A DNA stretch of 46,852 bases, taken from contig CAMUZU010000016.1 of assembly GCA_947165295.1 (NCBI GenBank), positions 1 to 46,852 of the forward strand, read 5' to 3'. This document shows, piece after piece, positions 1 to 8,817 of the stretch; position 1 is the stretch's first letter, and every line of letters starts with the position of its first letter. Under the pieces are notes generated by a model, which was not told the DNA's origin, did no database searches, and was given only the letters and a program-made list of their open reading frames with translations. Source of the stretch: an uncultured Selenomonadales bacterium (lineage in GTDB: Bacteria; Bacillota; Negativicutes; Selenomonadales; Selenomonadaceae). A program made the translations under genes and the position numbers.

Positions 1-3000
1 AAGGATTTTCAACGTCGAGTTTTGCGGCGTCGGAACGTCAACTTGCGGCTGAAATAGATCGCGTCAATGCGGCACTTCGTCAACAGCAAGCTTTAATGCA
101 GGCTCGTTCGCAATTCAACGCCTCGGCAACAAATTTGGCTGTCGCGGGCGCGGGCATGATGGGCGCAGTCTACACCGCCGAACAAATTGCGGAGCCGTTC
201 AAGTCGGCGACCGACAAAGCAATCGAATTTGAACGCGTCATGAGCGAAGTAAAAGCTTTGACGCAGATGGACAATCTCAAAGCCGGCAAGCTTGACGTTG
301 TTGAACAGCAAATGACGGCACTGCGGTCACAAGCCAAAGAACTCGGCGCGACTACGATTTACACGGCTCAACAAGTCGGTGAGGCACAGGCGTACATAGC
401 GCGCACGGGTTGGCAGACGAATCAAATTTTGGGCGCGACGCCGATATTCCTAAAACTCGCGGCAAGTCAACACATGGACTTGGCACGAACGGCGGACATT
501 GCGACGAACGTAATGACGGGCTTCGGGCACACTCTTGATTCGGTCGGTGGCGACGCAGACAAATTTGCGGCAATGATTCAGCATGATGCTGACGTTTTCG
601 CGTACACAGTCACACACTCCAATCAGACATTCGAGCAATTCGGCGAGGCTATGAAATACGCCGCTCCTGTCGCAAAAAATTTCGGTGCGTCAATCGAAGA
701 AGCCGCAATGATGACAAAGTTCATGGGCGACGCAGGTATTCAGGGCTCCATGGGCGGTACGTCAATGCGTCAAACAATGTTGCGACTTGTGGCACCGCCG
801 AAACGTGCGAAAAAGGCAATGGAGCAATACGGCGTAACGCTCGACGAAGCAAATGCCGCTTGGCAGAACGCGAATGCGGTTGCTCAAGAATACGGCGTTA
901 CGCTGGAAGAAAACCTGTCGCCCGGTCGCCAATTTATCAACGTCATGCGGCAGATTGATAAAAACATGGCGGGCGCGTCCGACCGTGAAAAATTGGGCGC
1001 GTTGTCGGCAATCACGGGCATTAACGCCGTTTCGGGCGCAATGAATATTTTCGGAGCGGGCGCGAATCAAGCCGAAAACTTCACTGAACTTTTGGAGCAA
1101 TGCGACGGCGCACTTGAACAAACTTACAGCGTCATGACGGACAACACGTATGGCGCAATGAAAAGTTTCGAGTCGGCGTGGGAAGCAGTTCAACTTTCGG
1201 TCGGTGACGCGCTTTTGAACGCTGTCCGCAATGTGGCGGAGGCGATAACTCCGTTGCTCACGGCGTTTGCACAGTGGATTGATCAACATCAAGGCGTTGT
1301 GCAAGCGTGCGCAGGAATTGCGGCGGCATTGGCGACGGTTGTCGTCGGAGCGGCGGCAGTCAAGCTTGCGTTCGCAGGTTGGGGATTCATCACGTCGACG
1401 GTCGCGCTCGTTCAAACGTCACTTGCAAGTTTAGGTTCGGGCGCAATGCTCGGCGGATTAATCGCACGGTTGACGGCACTTCGGACGGCACTTTTCGGAC
1501 TCGGCGGCGCGGCGACTTTCGGCGGTTGGTCGGCAATGTTCGCGGCAATTTCGACGAAAGCGGCGGCGGCGGCAACTGCGATTCGAGGATTTTTCGCGTC
1601 ACTGACGTTAGGCTCAATGGCAAGCGGTATCGCGGCAACAATCTCGTCAATAGGCACGGCAATCATGGGCGCGGCTCGTGCGGCAATGGCGTTCGCATTT
1701 TCACCCGTCGGTGTCGCGTTAATGGCGTTGGCACTGGCGGGCATGTACTGTTACCAAAATTGGGACAAAGTCGGACCGGTCTTTTCAAACATTGCGGGAA
1801 TCATCACGGGCGCACTCGGTCCGGCGATAACTCAAATTAAAGCGGCGTTCGATGCGTTGTCGTCGAGCGGCGGCTTTTCGGCTTTGAGCGCGGCGGCAAG
1901 TCAGTTGGCGTCGGTTGTCGGCGGCACTTTGGTTAAAGCGTTCGCGGTACTGTTGACGATAGCGGCTTCAACCGTCGCGGGCATAATCCAGTTGCTTGCA
2001 AATTTGGCGACGGTTATCAGCGATATTGGCACGGGCATGTTGGACGCGTTCGCCAAAGTCAAAGAAGGCGACTTTTCGGGCGCGTTTGACGCTTTGACTT
2101 CGGCAGGCTCAAAGGCGTTGACTGACGTTCAAAAGCTCGGCTCCGACGTTTTGAACAGCGTCGAACAAGGCGCGAAAAATGTTCAATCCGTGTTGGACGC
2201 GCTGAACATGCCGAAAATGCCGACAGCCGAAGCTGTCAATCGTCATCACGGCGTTACTTTCGACGAAAGCGGCGTTGCACATTCGGCATCCGAACAACCT
2301 GCACAACCGCCGATTGACACGTCGGCAACACAAGCGGCACTTGACGAAGTCGGCAATTCGGCACAAAACGCGGCGACGAATTTGCAGGGCGTTGATCAAG
2401 CGTCGACGGGTGTACAAAACCTGTCAACGAACGCGTCAACGGCGGCAACGAACATGCAGACGGCGGGCACGAACGCTCAAAATCTCGGCACGTCGGCACA
2501 GAACGCGACAACGGGCACAACAGCTTTGGGCGTTTCGGCTCAAGGCGCGACGGCAGGCACGGACGCATTGGGCGTTTCGGCGGGCGGAGCTGTCGGAAAC
2601 ATTTCGGCGATGAGCGACGCGGCGGGCATGGTTGCGGCGGCACTTTCGGCGAAGGCAACCGAAATCGGTTCGATAAAAATCAGCATACCGCAAGTTTCAG
2701 TCGGTGGAGCGGCGGCACCTGCGGCGAACTTCCAAGGCGGCATTTACAAACGTGGCGCGTTCCTTACGACGTTCGCAGAAAAATCGCCCGAAGCCGCAAT
2801 TCCGCTCGACAACTCGAAACGTGCGATTGATTTGTGGACGCGTGCCGGTCAAATTCTCGGACAAATACCGGGCGACGGCGGCACTTTTGAACGCGGTCAA
2901 AAAATCGAAGACGCGATAAAGATTTACAACAAAAATCCGCACGACATCAACGCACGAAACAATTTGCAGGACGCTTTGGCAAACGCGAACGGTCGTGCTC

Positions 3001-3605
3001 GTTACGGTGCTCAAAGTCGTCGGCGGGCTCAAATGCGACAGTTGTCGCAACCGCAAGGTGAAATTCCCAACGACGTTCGCAAGCGTCTTGAAAATCTCGA
3101 CCGTCTAATTAAGGCGACGGAGTATCTGCCCAAAACGGAAGCAAACCTTAAGGGCAGAGCTGACTTGATTCGGATGCGCGAAGAATATTTGCGGCGTCAA
3201 GGGTTGAGCGGTCAAATGACGACAATTCCTCAACCAATGCCGTCGCGACGTTCGGCGTACGTGGCACGTCGACAAACACCGAATTTGCCTGCGCTTGATA
3301 AATTGATGACGCCGCCATTCGTACCGACACAGCGTCGCCCGTCGACGAATTTGCCGCTTGATAAACTGATGACGCCGCCATTCAATCCCGATCAGCCGCT
3401 TTTGTCGGACAGCGCACGCGGGCTTGAAATGCCGCAACGAAATTCGTCGTCGCCGATAACGTTCACAATCAACGTGACGGTCAACGGAAACGCGAACGCC
3501 GACGAAGTCAGACACGGCGTCGAACAAGCAATCCCGCAACTCGAAAGTTTTGCACGGCAACTGGACATCTTCAAACACGAAGCGGCAAGGAGGTCGTTCG
3601 CATGA
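1..3605 (+). CDS. Phage tail tape measure protein (5' partial)
   Basis: The reading frame is open from base 3, so the true start lies left of the window; the first internal ATG is at 96. Tape measure proteins set tail length and line the tail tube before DNA ejection. The visible part is over 1,190 residues, alanine- and glycine-rich. The N-terminal half resembles the TIGR01760-type tape measure core. Hydrophobic segments follow near bases 1290-1410, 1690-1755 and 1940-2020. A Thr/Asn/Gln-rich stretch of degenerate repeats lies at about 2330-2600. Near the C-terminus the peptide LDKLMTPPF occurs twice (3294-3320 and 3357-3383). The stop overlaps the start of the gpX-like gene (ATGA). Size, composition and the following X and D genes support the call; the family match is from memory. 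Confidence 0.93.
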   Translation, partial: GFSTSSFAASERQLAAEIDRVNAALRQQQALMQARSQFNASATNLAVAGAGMMGAVYTAEQIAEPFKSATDKAIEFERVMSEVKALTQMDNLKAGKLDVVEQQMTALRSQAKELGATTIYTAQQVGEAQAYIARTGWQTNQILGATPIFLKLAASQHMDLARTADIATNVMTGFGHTLDSVGGDADKFAAMIQHDADVFAYTVTHSNQTFEQFGEAMKYAAPVAKNFGASIEEAAMMTKFMGDAGIQGSMGGTSMRQTMLRLVAPPKRAKKAMEQYGVTLDEANAAWQNANAVAQEYGVTLEENLSPGRQFINVMRQIDKNMAGASDREKLGALSAITGINAVSGAMNIFGAGANQAENFTELLEQCDGALEQTYSVMTDNTYGAMKSFESAWEAVQLSVGDALLNAVRNVAEAITPLLTAFAQWIDQHQGVVQACAGIAAALATVVVGAAAVKLAFAGWGFITSTVALVQTSLASLGSGAMLGGLIARLTALRTALFGLGGAATFGGWSAMFAAISTKAAAAATAIRGFFASLTLGSMASGIAATISSIGTAIMGAARAAMAFAFSPVGVALMALALAGMYCYQNWDKVGPVFSNIAGIITGALGPAITQIKAAFDALSSSGGFSALSAAASQLASVVGGTLVKAFAVLLTIAASTVAGIIQLLANLATVISDIGTGMLDAFAKVKEGDFSGAFDALTSAGSKALTDVQKLGSDVLNSVEQGAKNVQSVLDALNMPKMPTAEAVNRHHGVTFDESGVAHSASEQPAQPPIDTSATQAALDEVGNSAQNAATNLQGVDQASTGVQNLSTNASTAATNMQTAGTNAQNLGTSAQNATTGTTALGVSAQGATAGTDALGVSAGGAVGNISAMSDAAGMVAAALSAKATEIGSIKISIPQVSVGGAAAPAANFQGGIYKRGAFLTTFAEKSPEAAIPLDNSKRAIDLWTRAGQILGQIPGDGGTFERGQKIEDAIKIYNKNPHDINARNNLQDALANANGRARYGAQSRRRAQMRQLSQPQGEIPNDVRKRLENLDRLIKATEYLPKTEANLKGRADLIRMREEYLRRQGLSGQMTTIPQPMPSRRSAYVARRQTPNLPALDKLMTPPFVPTQRRPSTNLPLDKLMTPPFNPDQPLLSDSARGLEMPQRNSSSPITFTINVTVNGNANADEVRHGVEQAIPQLESFARQLDIFKHEAARRSFA

Positions 3606-3805
3606 CGGTCAAGACGAATTTGGGCGACACATTTGACACGGTTGCTTTTCGCGAACTCGGCAGCTGTCGGCACACCGAAAAGTTAATCAACGCCAATCGT
3701 AAATACGTCGACACGGTGATTTTTAAAGCGGGCGTCGAACTCGAATTGCCCGACATCACCAACGAGCGCAAAGTTAAATTGCCGCCATGGAGAACCGAAT
3801 CATGA
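3602..3805 (+). CDS. X: Tail protein X-like (P2 gpX family)
   Basis: A 67-residue protein that starts in an ATGA overlap with the tape measure stop. It has the size and layout of phage tail protein X (LysM-like fold), a small tail component encoded next to gene D in P2-type phages. The C-terminal half, with GVELELPDI followed by a short basic tail, fits this family, in which an 'L.LP' segment is usual. It ends in an ATGA overlap with the next gene, so X and D are translationally coupled. Confidence rests on size, position between tape measure and D, and this weak motif. Confidence 0.8.
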   Translation: MTVKTNLGDTFDTVAFRELGSCRHTEKLINANRKYVDTVIFKAGVELELPDITNERKVKLPPWRTES

Positions 3806-4815
3806 TTTTTGCACGGCACATCGGCGTTGAAATTTTTGCGGACGGCGAAAACGTCACGCAAAACATTTCGCCCTATTTGAAGTCGATAACGTACACCGAC
3901 AATCTTTCGGGCGAGGCGGACACTGCCGAAATCGAGGTTGAGGACGCCAATCGAATTTTCGTCGCCGACTGGTTTCCGAAACGCGGCATCACGGTTTCAA
4001 TCACGTTCGTTCGCGAATGTTGGAACGGTGACGGCGTCGAATCACTTCCTCTTTATGACTTCGAGGTTGATGAAATCACGAATTCATATCCGCCGAATAC
4101 GGCACGCATAAAATTGAATTCGATAGCGCAGAATTCGGGCTTGCGTCAACGTGACGATTCGCGGGCGTGGGAAAACGTCAAGCTTAGTCAAATTGCGGGC
4201 GACGTTGCCAAAAAAGCGGGCGTCGAACTTTTTTACGACGCGAGCGAAGACCCGACAATCAAACGTGCCGAACAATCGGAAATTTCGGCGTTGACGTTTC
4301 TGCAAAAGCTTTGTACGGACAATGGACTTGCGCTCAAAGTTTCGGACGGCAAGCTGATAATTTTCGACGAGGCGAAACTCGAACAGCAAGAACCCGTTTC
4401 GACGTTGGGCTACGATCTGTCCGTTATCAAAAATTTCAGTGCGACGGCTACACTGCAAGAAATATACAAGTCTTGCGAAGTCGTCTACAAGCACGGTCAG
4501 AAGGACGAAAAAATTGCCGCCAAATTCGACGACGCGTCGAAGTCGGACGGCAAGACGCTCAAAATCAATCAGAAGGTCGAATCACAAGCCGAGGCTGAAA
4601 AGCTTGCCAAAAAGAAGTTGCGAGACAAAAACAAAAAGGAAATTCAAGTTCGCTTGACGACGGTCGGACGTTTTGATTACGTCGCGGGCAACTGCATTGA
4701 ACTCATTGAGCACGGCTTTTATTCGGGCAAATATATCATCGAGAAGGCAACCCATAAAATTGGCGGCGGCTACACGGTGGACTTGGAACTGCGTAAGTGC
4801 CTGCCGAACTATTAA
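3802..4815 (+). CDS. D: Phage late control D / baseplate hub protein (gpD family)
   Basis: A 337-residue protein of the phage GPD family, the hub at the tail tip that links tube and spike. An upstream in-frame ATG exists at 3787, but the start at 3802 has GGAG at 3789-3792, about 9 bases upstream, and forms an ATGA overlap with gene X, so it is preferred. The N-terminus (FARHIGVEIFADGENVT) and the C-terminal part (YSGKYIIEKATHKIGGGY) are typical of the family, where the C-terminal domain is a barrel with a conserved G-x-Y pattern. It is followed by a reverse-strand terminator and a convergent gene rather than by the V, W and J genes expected in P2. Confidence 0.88.
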   Translation: MIFARHIGVEIFADGENVTQNISPYLKSITYTDNLSGEADTAEIEVEDANRIFVADWFPKRGITVSITFVRECWNGDGVESLPLYDFEVDEITNSYPPNTARIKLNSIAQNSGLRQRDDSRAWENVKLSQIAGDVAKKAGVELFYDASEDPTIKRAEQSEISALTFLQKLCTDNGLALKVSDGKLIIFDEAKLEQQEPVSTLGYDLSVIKNFSATATLQEIYKSCEVVYKHGQKDEKIAAKFDDASKSDGKTLKINQKVESQAEAEKLAKKKLRDKNKKEIQVRLTTVGRFDYVAGNCIELIEHGFYSGKYIIEKATHKIGGGYTVDLELRKCLPNY

Positions 4816-4841
4816 AAAAGCCCCCGCGTTAGCAGGGGCTT
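4814..4841 (-). terminator. Rho-independent terminator of the reverse-strand gene
   Basis: Stem AAGCCCC/GGGGCTT with a loop of about 10 bases. On the reverse strand the stem is followed by a run of six T (bases 4819-4814), as in an intrinsic terminator. It lies about 75 bases past the stop of the reverse-strand gene and touches the stop of gene D. It may also weaken forward transcription, but the forward side has no T run. Confidence 0.75.
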
Positions 4842-4917
4842 GACGCTTGACTTCAGCCGCGTTTATAATTTTTTGCTCTTTTTATCTTTGGCGTCGGCTT
4901 CGGTCGGCGTTCTTTTT

Positions 4918-7515
4918 TTAAAACCAAATGTGAGTTACGTTGCCGTTCTTGTCAATGTCAACGGCTTTTTCGGGCGACCGCTTAAGCAAACTCTCAATCG
5001 CGGCAATGGCATCTTCGTGCTCGTCAATCATCTCGTTCAACGTTCGGAGCCGCTTGAGGTCGTCGGGGAATTTTTCTGCCATTTCGTCGCGCATTTCAAT
5101 CAGCTGGTCGCGTTCGCTTTTCATCTGTCGCAGGTCGGCTTCGCGTTCGTCGTCCTCTTGTTCCCGCGTTTGTCTGAACTGGTCGAAGAATTCTTTCGGA
5201 TTGAGGTAGTCGCCCGCCGTGATTGTGTCGACGAAGTCAACGTTGCCGCCGTGGAGGATTTGGAAGTTGCCGCTTTTGGTGGGCGTGATTTTCCAACCTG
5301 TGGGCGCGTCGGCGTTCATTGTGTCGGCGACGGCGGCGGCGATTTCGCGTTCCTTGTCGGCGTTGATTTCGGCGACCGTTTCGTCAAAAAATTTGCGTTG
5401 TTCTTCGTCGACAATGGCGGTGATTTCAATCGCGTCGGCGATAACCTGCGCGGGGTCGGTGAAGATTTCGACGGTGTGACCGTAAATCTGTTCGTACAGG
5501 TGACCGTAGCGGGCATTGAGATCAACGATTCTCTCGGCGATAACCTGCGCGTTGTCGTCGTTGCCTTCGCTGATTTCGATTTCAAGCGAGGTTTGCAATT
5601 CCTGCAGTGAGGTTTCGACTTCGGCGAGTTCGGCTTTCATTTCGGCTTCAAGTTCGGCGTCCCATTCGCTGAAGTCGGGTTCTTCGACGGTGACGTTGTT
5701 GTCGGGCACAAGGCGGCTTTGCGTCAATTCAGGCTCAAGGTCGGGCGTGAACATGTCGGTAACGTCGCTGAAGTCAAGCGTCGCGGTTCCGTTGCCCGCG
5801 GGCGGTTCAGTGTCGGTCGCGTTGATTTTGTAGAGGATTTTGTTACCGTGGTGAGCGGCGTCGCCCATGACGTAGCCGCTTTTGACTTGCGGGTTACTTT
5901 CGCATTTGCGGGCGAATTCGATAGCGGCTTCGGCGGTCTCGAAGAATTTTACTTCGTGCGCGTTGCAGGGCAGGTTGGCAATCAGAGCCGCTTGCGCGTC
6001 ACCGACGTTTTCGACTTCACCGTCGGCAACTTCGAGCCCGTTGTCAATGTCATTCAATTCGTCGACGGTCGGGAACATGTCGAAGGCGGTTTCATCGTAG
6101 CCGTCGGTGATTTCGTCGCTGACTTCGGCGGCTTTGGCGATTTCGGCGGCGATAATTTCTTCAATGCGGGCGGCAACTTTTTGCGCTTCGTTGAAGTTCT
6201 CGGTTTTGAAGTCGTCGATGAGTTTTTTTACGGCGGCGTTGTCGTGGTTACCGTCGAAAATCGCGATAATAACGGCGTCGACTTGCTCTTGACTGAAACG
6301 CTCGACGCGGAAGAGTTTGTCGGCGATTTTGCGGGCGGCTTGGAATTGCTCATTGATGTGGATTTGGGCGATTTCGTTGCTCATGTCGCGGATAGTCGTC
6401 ATGCCTTTGCCGAGGCTCCAAATGTCGCCGCTGATTCCCGAAACGAAGAACCCGTAACCGTTTTCGTCGGCGAAGACGTTGCAGTAATCTGTGACGACCC
6501 TGATGTGTCCGATGTTGCGGAATTTGCGACCGTTGAAGATGATTTCGGTGTCGCTCGATGCGCTGTCGTAGTAAGGCGGCTGTTCGAGGACTTTAAGCGC
6601 GATTTTCTTGCCGTTGAGTTTGACGGTAAATTTGCCGCTGTCGAAAGTCTTCACTTCAATGACCGTGGCGGCGGTGTTCTCGTTCGCGCTGATTTTCGTT
6701 TCGATTGTCATTTTGGTTTCCTCCTTGTTGTCGCTGTCGTCGTTGTGCTTGCCGTCGGTCGGCGGTTGCGGCTCGTCGGGCAAGTGTTCGGCGCGTTCGG
6801 TCATGATTTGCATGAATTCATCGTAACTGACTTCGTGACCGCTCACGTCGTAAACTTCGGTGTCGCCGTCGTTGAAAACGCAGTAGTGCAGACAGCCCGC
6901 GTTGACGATTGCGCCGTGATACTTGCGGCTGAAAACGCTGAAGAATTTGCCGCCGAAGAATTTGACGGTGTCGTCGCCGATTTCGGTTGCCCCGTCGAGG
7001 TTGACCGTTTCGGCTTCGTCGGTGACCGTGGCGTTTTCGGCTTCAAAAGCTTCACACATTTTGCTGAAGGTCAACGCAAGGCGGGTTTCGTTGTCGTCCC
7101 GAAGGGCAAGCAGCTGGCTGATTTGCTCGGCGGTGAAGCCTTTGTCGGCAAGGGCGGCGGCTCTGAATTCGTCGATTGTCAGGTTGTACTCGCGTTTCAG
7201 ATCAATTTTCGCGGCAGAGTTGCTGATTGTGTGCCATTGGACGCGGCTTTTCGTGGTGTAACCGCCAACGATGTGGTTAATGCTTTTGCCGTGCGGAACG
7301 GAGATTCTGAAGTCGCCGATCGTCTCAATGCCGCCGTAGCTGGTGACGTTGTAGAACTCTTTCGCCAGCTCGTAACGTTCGGCGACGGTGCCGTTGGCGG
7401 CGATTTCTTTGCGCTCATTTTCGAGGGCGGTTTCTTTCGCGATGCGTTTGCCCGTTTCGACGCTGTAGTAAAGGGTTGCGCCGTTTTTCGCGGTTTTCGT
7501 GGTGTAAGTTTTCAT
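4918..7515 (-). CDS. Large acidic coiled-coil protein of unknown function, with in-frame internal start
   Basis: An 865-residue protein read against the flow of the late genes. I do not recognise its family. The start at 7515 has AAGGAGG nine bases upstream and a sigma70-type promoter at 7579-7607; a terminator follows the stop, so it is an independent unit. The N-terminal 265 residues are mixed alpha/beta and end in an acidic linker. A second start at 6711 (residue 269, Met) is preceded by exactly the same 18 bases as the first start (AAGGAGGAAACCAAAATG), so a 597-residue product is likely made as well. The C-terminal half is very acidic and helical, with a charged coiled coil at about residues 765-845. 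A long forward-strand ORF over the same bases is a shadow. Its place between tail genes D and I marks it as an accessory (moron) gene. Confidence 0.85.
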   Translation of the reverse strand: MKTYTTKTAKNGATLYYSVETGKRIAKETALENERKEIAANGTVAERYELAKEFYNVTSYGGIETIGDFRISVPHGKSINHIVGGYTTKSRVQWHTISNSAAKIDLKREYNLTIDEFRAAALADKGFTAEQISQLLALRDDNETRLALTFSKMCEAFEAENATVTDEAETVNLDGATEIGDDTVKFFGGKFFSVFSRKYHGAIVNAGCLHYCVFNDGDTEVYDVSGHEVSYDEFMQIMTERAEHLPDEPQPPTDGKHNDDSDNKEETKMTIETKISANENTAATVIEVKTFDSGKFTVKLNGKKIALKVLEQPPYYDSASSDTEIIFNGRKFRNIGHIRVVTDYCNVFADENGYGFFVSGISGDIWSLGKGMTTIRDMSNEIAQIHINEQFQAARKIADKLFRVERFSQEQVDAVIIAIFDGNHDNAAVKKLIDDFKTENFNEAQKVAARIEEIIAAEIAKAAEVSDEITDGYDETAFDMFPTVDELNDIDNGLEVADGEVENVGDAQAALIANLPCNAHEVKFFETAEAAIEFARKCESNPQVKSGYVMGDAAHHGNKILYKINATDTEPPAGNGTATLDFSDVTDMFTPDLEPELTQSRLVPDNNVTVEEPDFSEWDAELEAEMKAELAEVETSLQELQTSLEIEISEGNDDNAQVIAERIVDLNARYGHLYEQIYGHTVEIFTDPAQVIADAIEITAIVDEEQRKFFDETVAEINADKEREIAAAVADTMNADAPTGWKITPTKSGNFQILHGGNVDFVDTITAGDYLNPKEFFDQFRQTREQEDDEREADLRQMKSERDQLIEMRDEMAEKFPDDLKRLRTLNEMIDEHEDAIAAIESLLKRSPEKAVDIDKNGNVTHIWF
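6709..6728 (-). promoter_or_regulatory. Internal ribosome binding site and start codon in the reverse-strand gene
   Basis: On the reverse strand, AAGGAGG is followed after seven bases by ATG (6711-6709), in frame with the 865-residue protein. The 18-base string from AAGG to ATG is identical to that at the primary start (7532-7513). This predicts a separate 597-residue C-terminal product, or marks an old gene fusion. Confidence 0.7.
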
Positions 7516-7578
7516 TTTGGTTTCCTCCTTGCCTTTCGGCGGTTGCGTTTGACTGTTATCTTTGGTTTAACCGTGCAT

Positions 7579-7607
7579 AGAATACTAAATATCCTAGGCA
7601 ATGTCAA
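7579..7607 (-). promoter_or_regulatory. Sigma70-type promoter for the reverse-strand gene
   Basis: Reverse strand: TTGACA (7607-7602), a 17-base spacer, then TATTCT (7584-7579). The spacer contains the palindrome CCTAGG, a possible operator. The start codon is about 65 bases downstream. Confidence 0.75.
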
Positions 7608-7648
7608 GCGTTTTTACAAAAAAAGTTAGGCATTTTTTTGCCGCGTGC

Positions 7649-7677
7649 TTGATATTTTTTGTGTCGCGTGCTACATT
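7649..7677 (+). promoter_or_regulatory. Sigma70-type promoter for the HTH gene, with direct repeats
   Basis: Forward strand: TTGATA (7649-7654), 17-base spacer, TACATT (7672-7677). The 8-mer CGCGTGCT occurs twice, at 7642-7649 and 7665-7672, next to the -35 and -10 boxes, 23 bases apart. These repeats are candidate sites for the divergent regulator. The promoter is back-to-back with the reverse promoter at 7579-7607. Confidence 0.65.
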
Positions 7678-7695
7678 AGCGCAGGGGTGACAGCC

Positions 7696-7983
7696 ATGGA
7701 AATTTCGGAGGCGTTGAAACGATTTCGCAAGTCGCTAAAGTTGAGCCAACGGCAGCTGTCCGACAAAATCGGCGTTCCGTATCAGTCATATCAAACCTAC
7801 GAATACGGAACGTCGGTGCCGAGTGCAAAAGTTATCGTCAAGTTGGCTGTGGCGTTCGGTGTGACGACAGATTATCTGCTCGGCTTGAGTGACGAACCGC
7901 GACCGCCCGACACTGCCGCGCTGGTTAAAGCAATCGGCGACTGCCAAAAGATTTTGAGCGACGCGTTAGACGTTCGCCCGTAA
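7696..7983 (+). CDS. HTH_3 (Cro/CI-type) transcriptional regulator
   Basis: A 95-residue protein with an N-terminal helix-turn-helix of the XRE type (about residues 5-58: LSQRQLSDKIGVPYQSYQTY) ending in the usual VTTDYLLGL. ATG at 7696 is chosen because the promoter -35 and -10 boxes overlap the longer reading (start 7645). A GTG at 7687 is an alternative. It is divergent from the large reverse-strand gene, and the shared intergenic region holds repeats and a palindrome, so it probably represses one or both promoters. It is followed by a terminator. It is distinct from the main repressor at 23.5-24.0 kb and looks like the private regulator of this island. Confidence 0.88.
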   Translation: MEISEALKRFRKSLKLSQRQLSDKIGVPYQSYQTYEYGTSVPSAKVIVKLAVAFGVTTDYLLGLSDEPRPPDTAALVKAIGDCQKILSDALDVRP

Positions 7984-7992
7984 AAAAATATT

Positions 7993-8017
7993 GCCGTCCA
8001 AATTGGGCGGCTTTTTT
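7993..8017 (+). terminator. Rho-independent terminator after the HTH gene
   Basis: Stem GCCGTCC/GGGCGGC (one T-G wobble) with a 5-base loop, followed directly by six T. Confidence 0.8.
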
Positions 8018-8034
8018 GTTTTGGAGGCGTGATT

Positions 8035-8799
8035 ATGGATTACCAAATTTTCAACGAAGACTGCATTTCGGGCATGAGCAAAATTGAATCAGGCTCCGTT
8101 GACGCTATCATTTGCGACCCGCCATTTGGCACGACGGATAGCGATTTCGATATTCGGCTGCCAATGCAGGAAATGTGGGAGCAGTTTAATCGCGTCACCA
8201 AAGAAAATGCCGCGATTGTGCTTTTCAGTCAGCTGCCGTTCGCCGTCGACTTGATCAACGCCAATCGAAAAATGTTCCGTTATGAGTGGACATGGCTAAA
8301 AACAATGCCCGTCGGTTTTCTCAACGCTCGCAAAATGCCAATGCGCATTCACGAAAATATTCTTGTCTTTTATCGCAAACTCCCGACGTACAATCCGCAA
8401 TTCCACAAGGGCAAGGCGTACGAACGGATTCAGCGTGAGGAGTTCCGTAACAAGCGCAGTGTTTATCAAGGTCGAAAAGCAAGCGTCACGCGCAACGACG
8501 GCAATCATTATTACCCAACCGACGTAATCAAATTCGCGCAACCGAGTCGCACGGGCAAGGCGGAGCCGCGTGTTCATCCGACACAAAAACCCGTCGCGTT
8601 GCTTGAATATCTCATCAAGACGTACACCAACGAAAACGAGCTGGTACTTGATGCGACCATGGGCAGCGGCACAACGGGCGTGGCTTGTATGAATTCGCGC
8701 CGACGTTTCATCGGCTTTGAGACGGACACGACGTTTTTCGACGCAAGTCGGCAACGGATTGACCGTGCACTTGCCGAACGTGCGCAAAAACTTTTCTGA
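8035..8799 (+). CDS. DNA adenine/cytosine-N4 methyltransferase (N6_N4_Mtase type)
   Basis: A 254-residue SAM-dependent DNA methyltransferase. The catalytic DPPF is at residues 28-31 and the SAM-binding TMGSGTTG at about 208-215. This order (motif IV before motif I) is that of the beta class, which methylates adenine N6 or cytosine N4. ATG at 8035 sits 7 bases after GGAGG; a GTG at 8029 is too close to it. No restriction enzyme is next to it, so it is probably an orphan anti-restriction or regulatory methylase. It is the last gene of the accessory island, only 18 bases before gene I. Target sequence unknown. Confidence 0.9.
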   Translation: MDYQIFNEDCISGMSKIESGSVDAIICDPPFGTTDSDFDIRLPMQEMWEQFNRVTKENAAIVLFSQLPFAVDLINANRKMFRYEWTWLKTMPVGFLNARKMPMRIHENILVFYRKLPTYNPQFHKGKAYERIQREEFRNKRSVYQGRKASVTRNDGNHYYPTDVIKFAQPSRTGKAEPRVHPTQKPVALLEYLIKTYTNENELVLDATMGSGTTGVACMNSRRRFIGFETDTTFFDASRQRIDRALAERAQKLF

Positions 8800-8817
8800 C
8801 GCAAAGGAGGCAGTGAC

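Noticed and set aside
5719..7629. 636-codon forward ORF over the reverse-strand gene
   Set aside because: No ribosome site at its start; the reverse frame has promoter, two Shine-Dalgarno sites and a terminator. The open forward frame is a by-product of codon bias.
7645..7695. Longer start for the HTH regulator at 7645
   Set aside because: The promoter boxes at 7649-7677 lie inside this extension; ATG 7696 is better placed.
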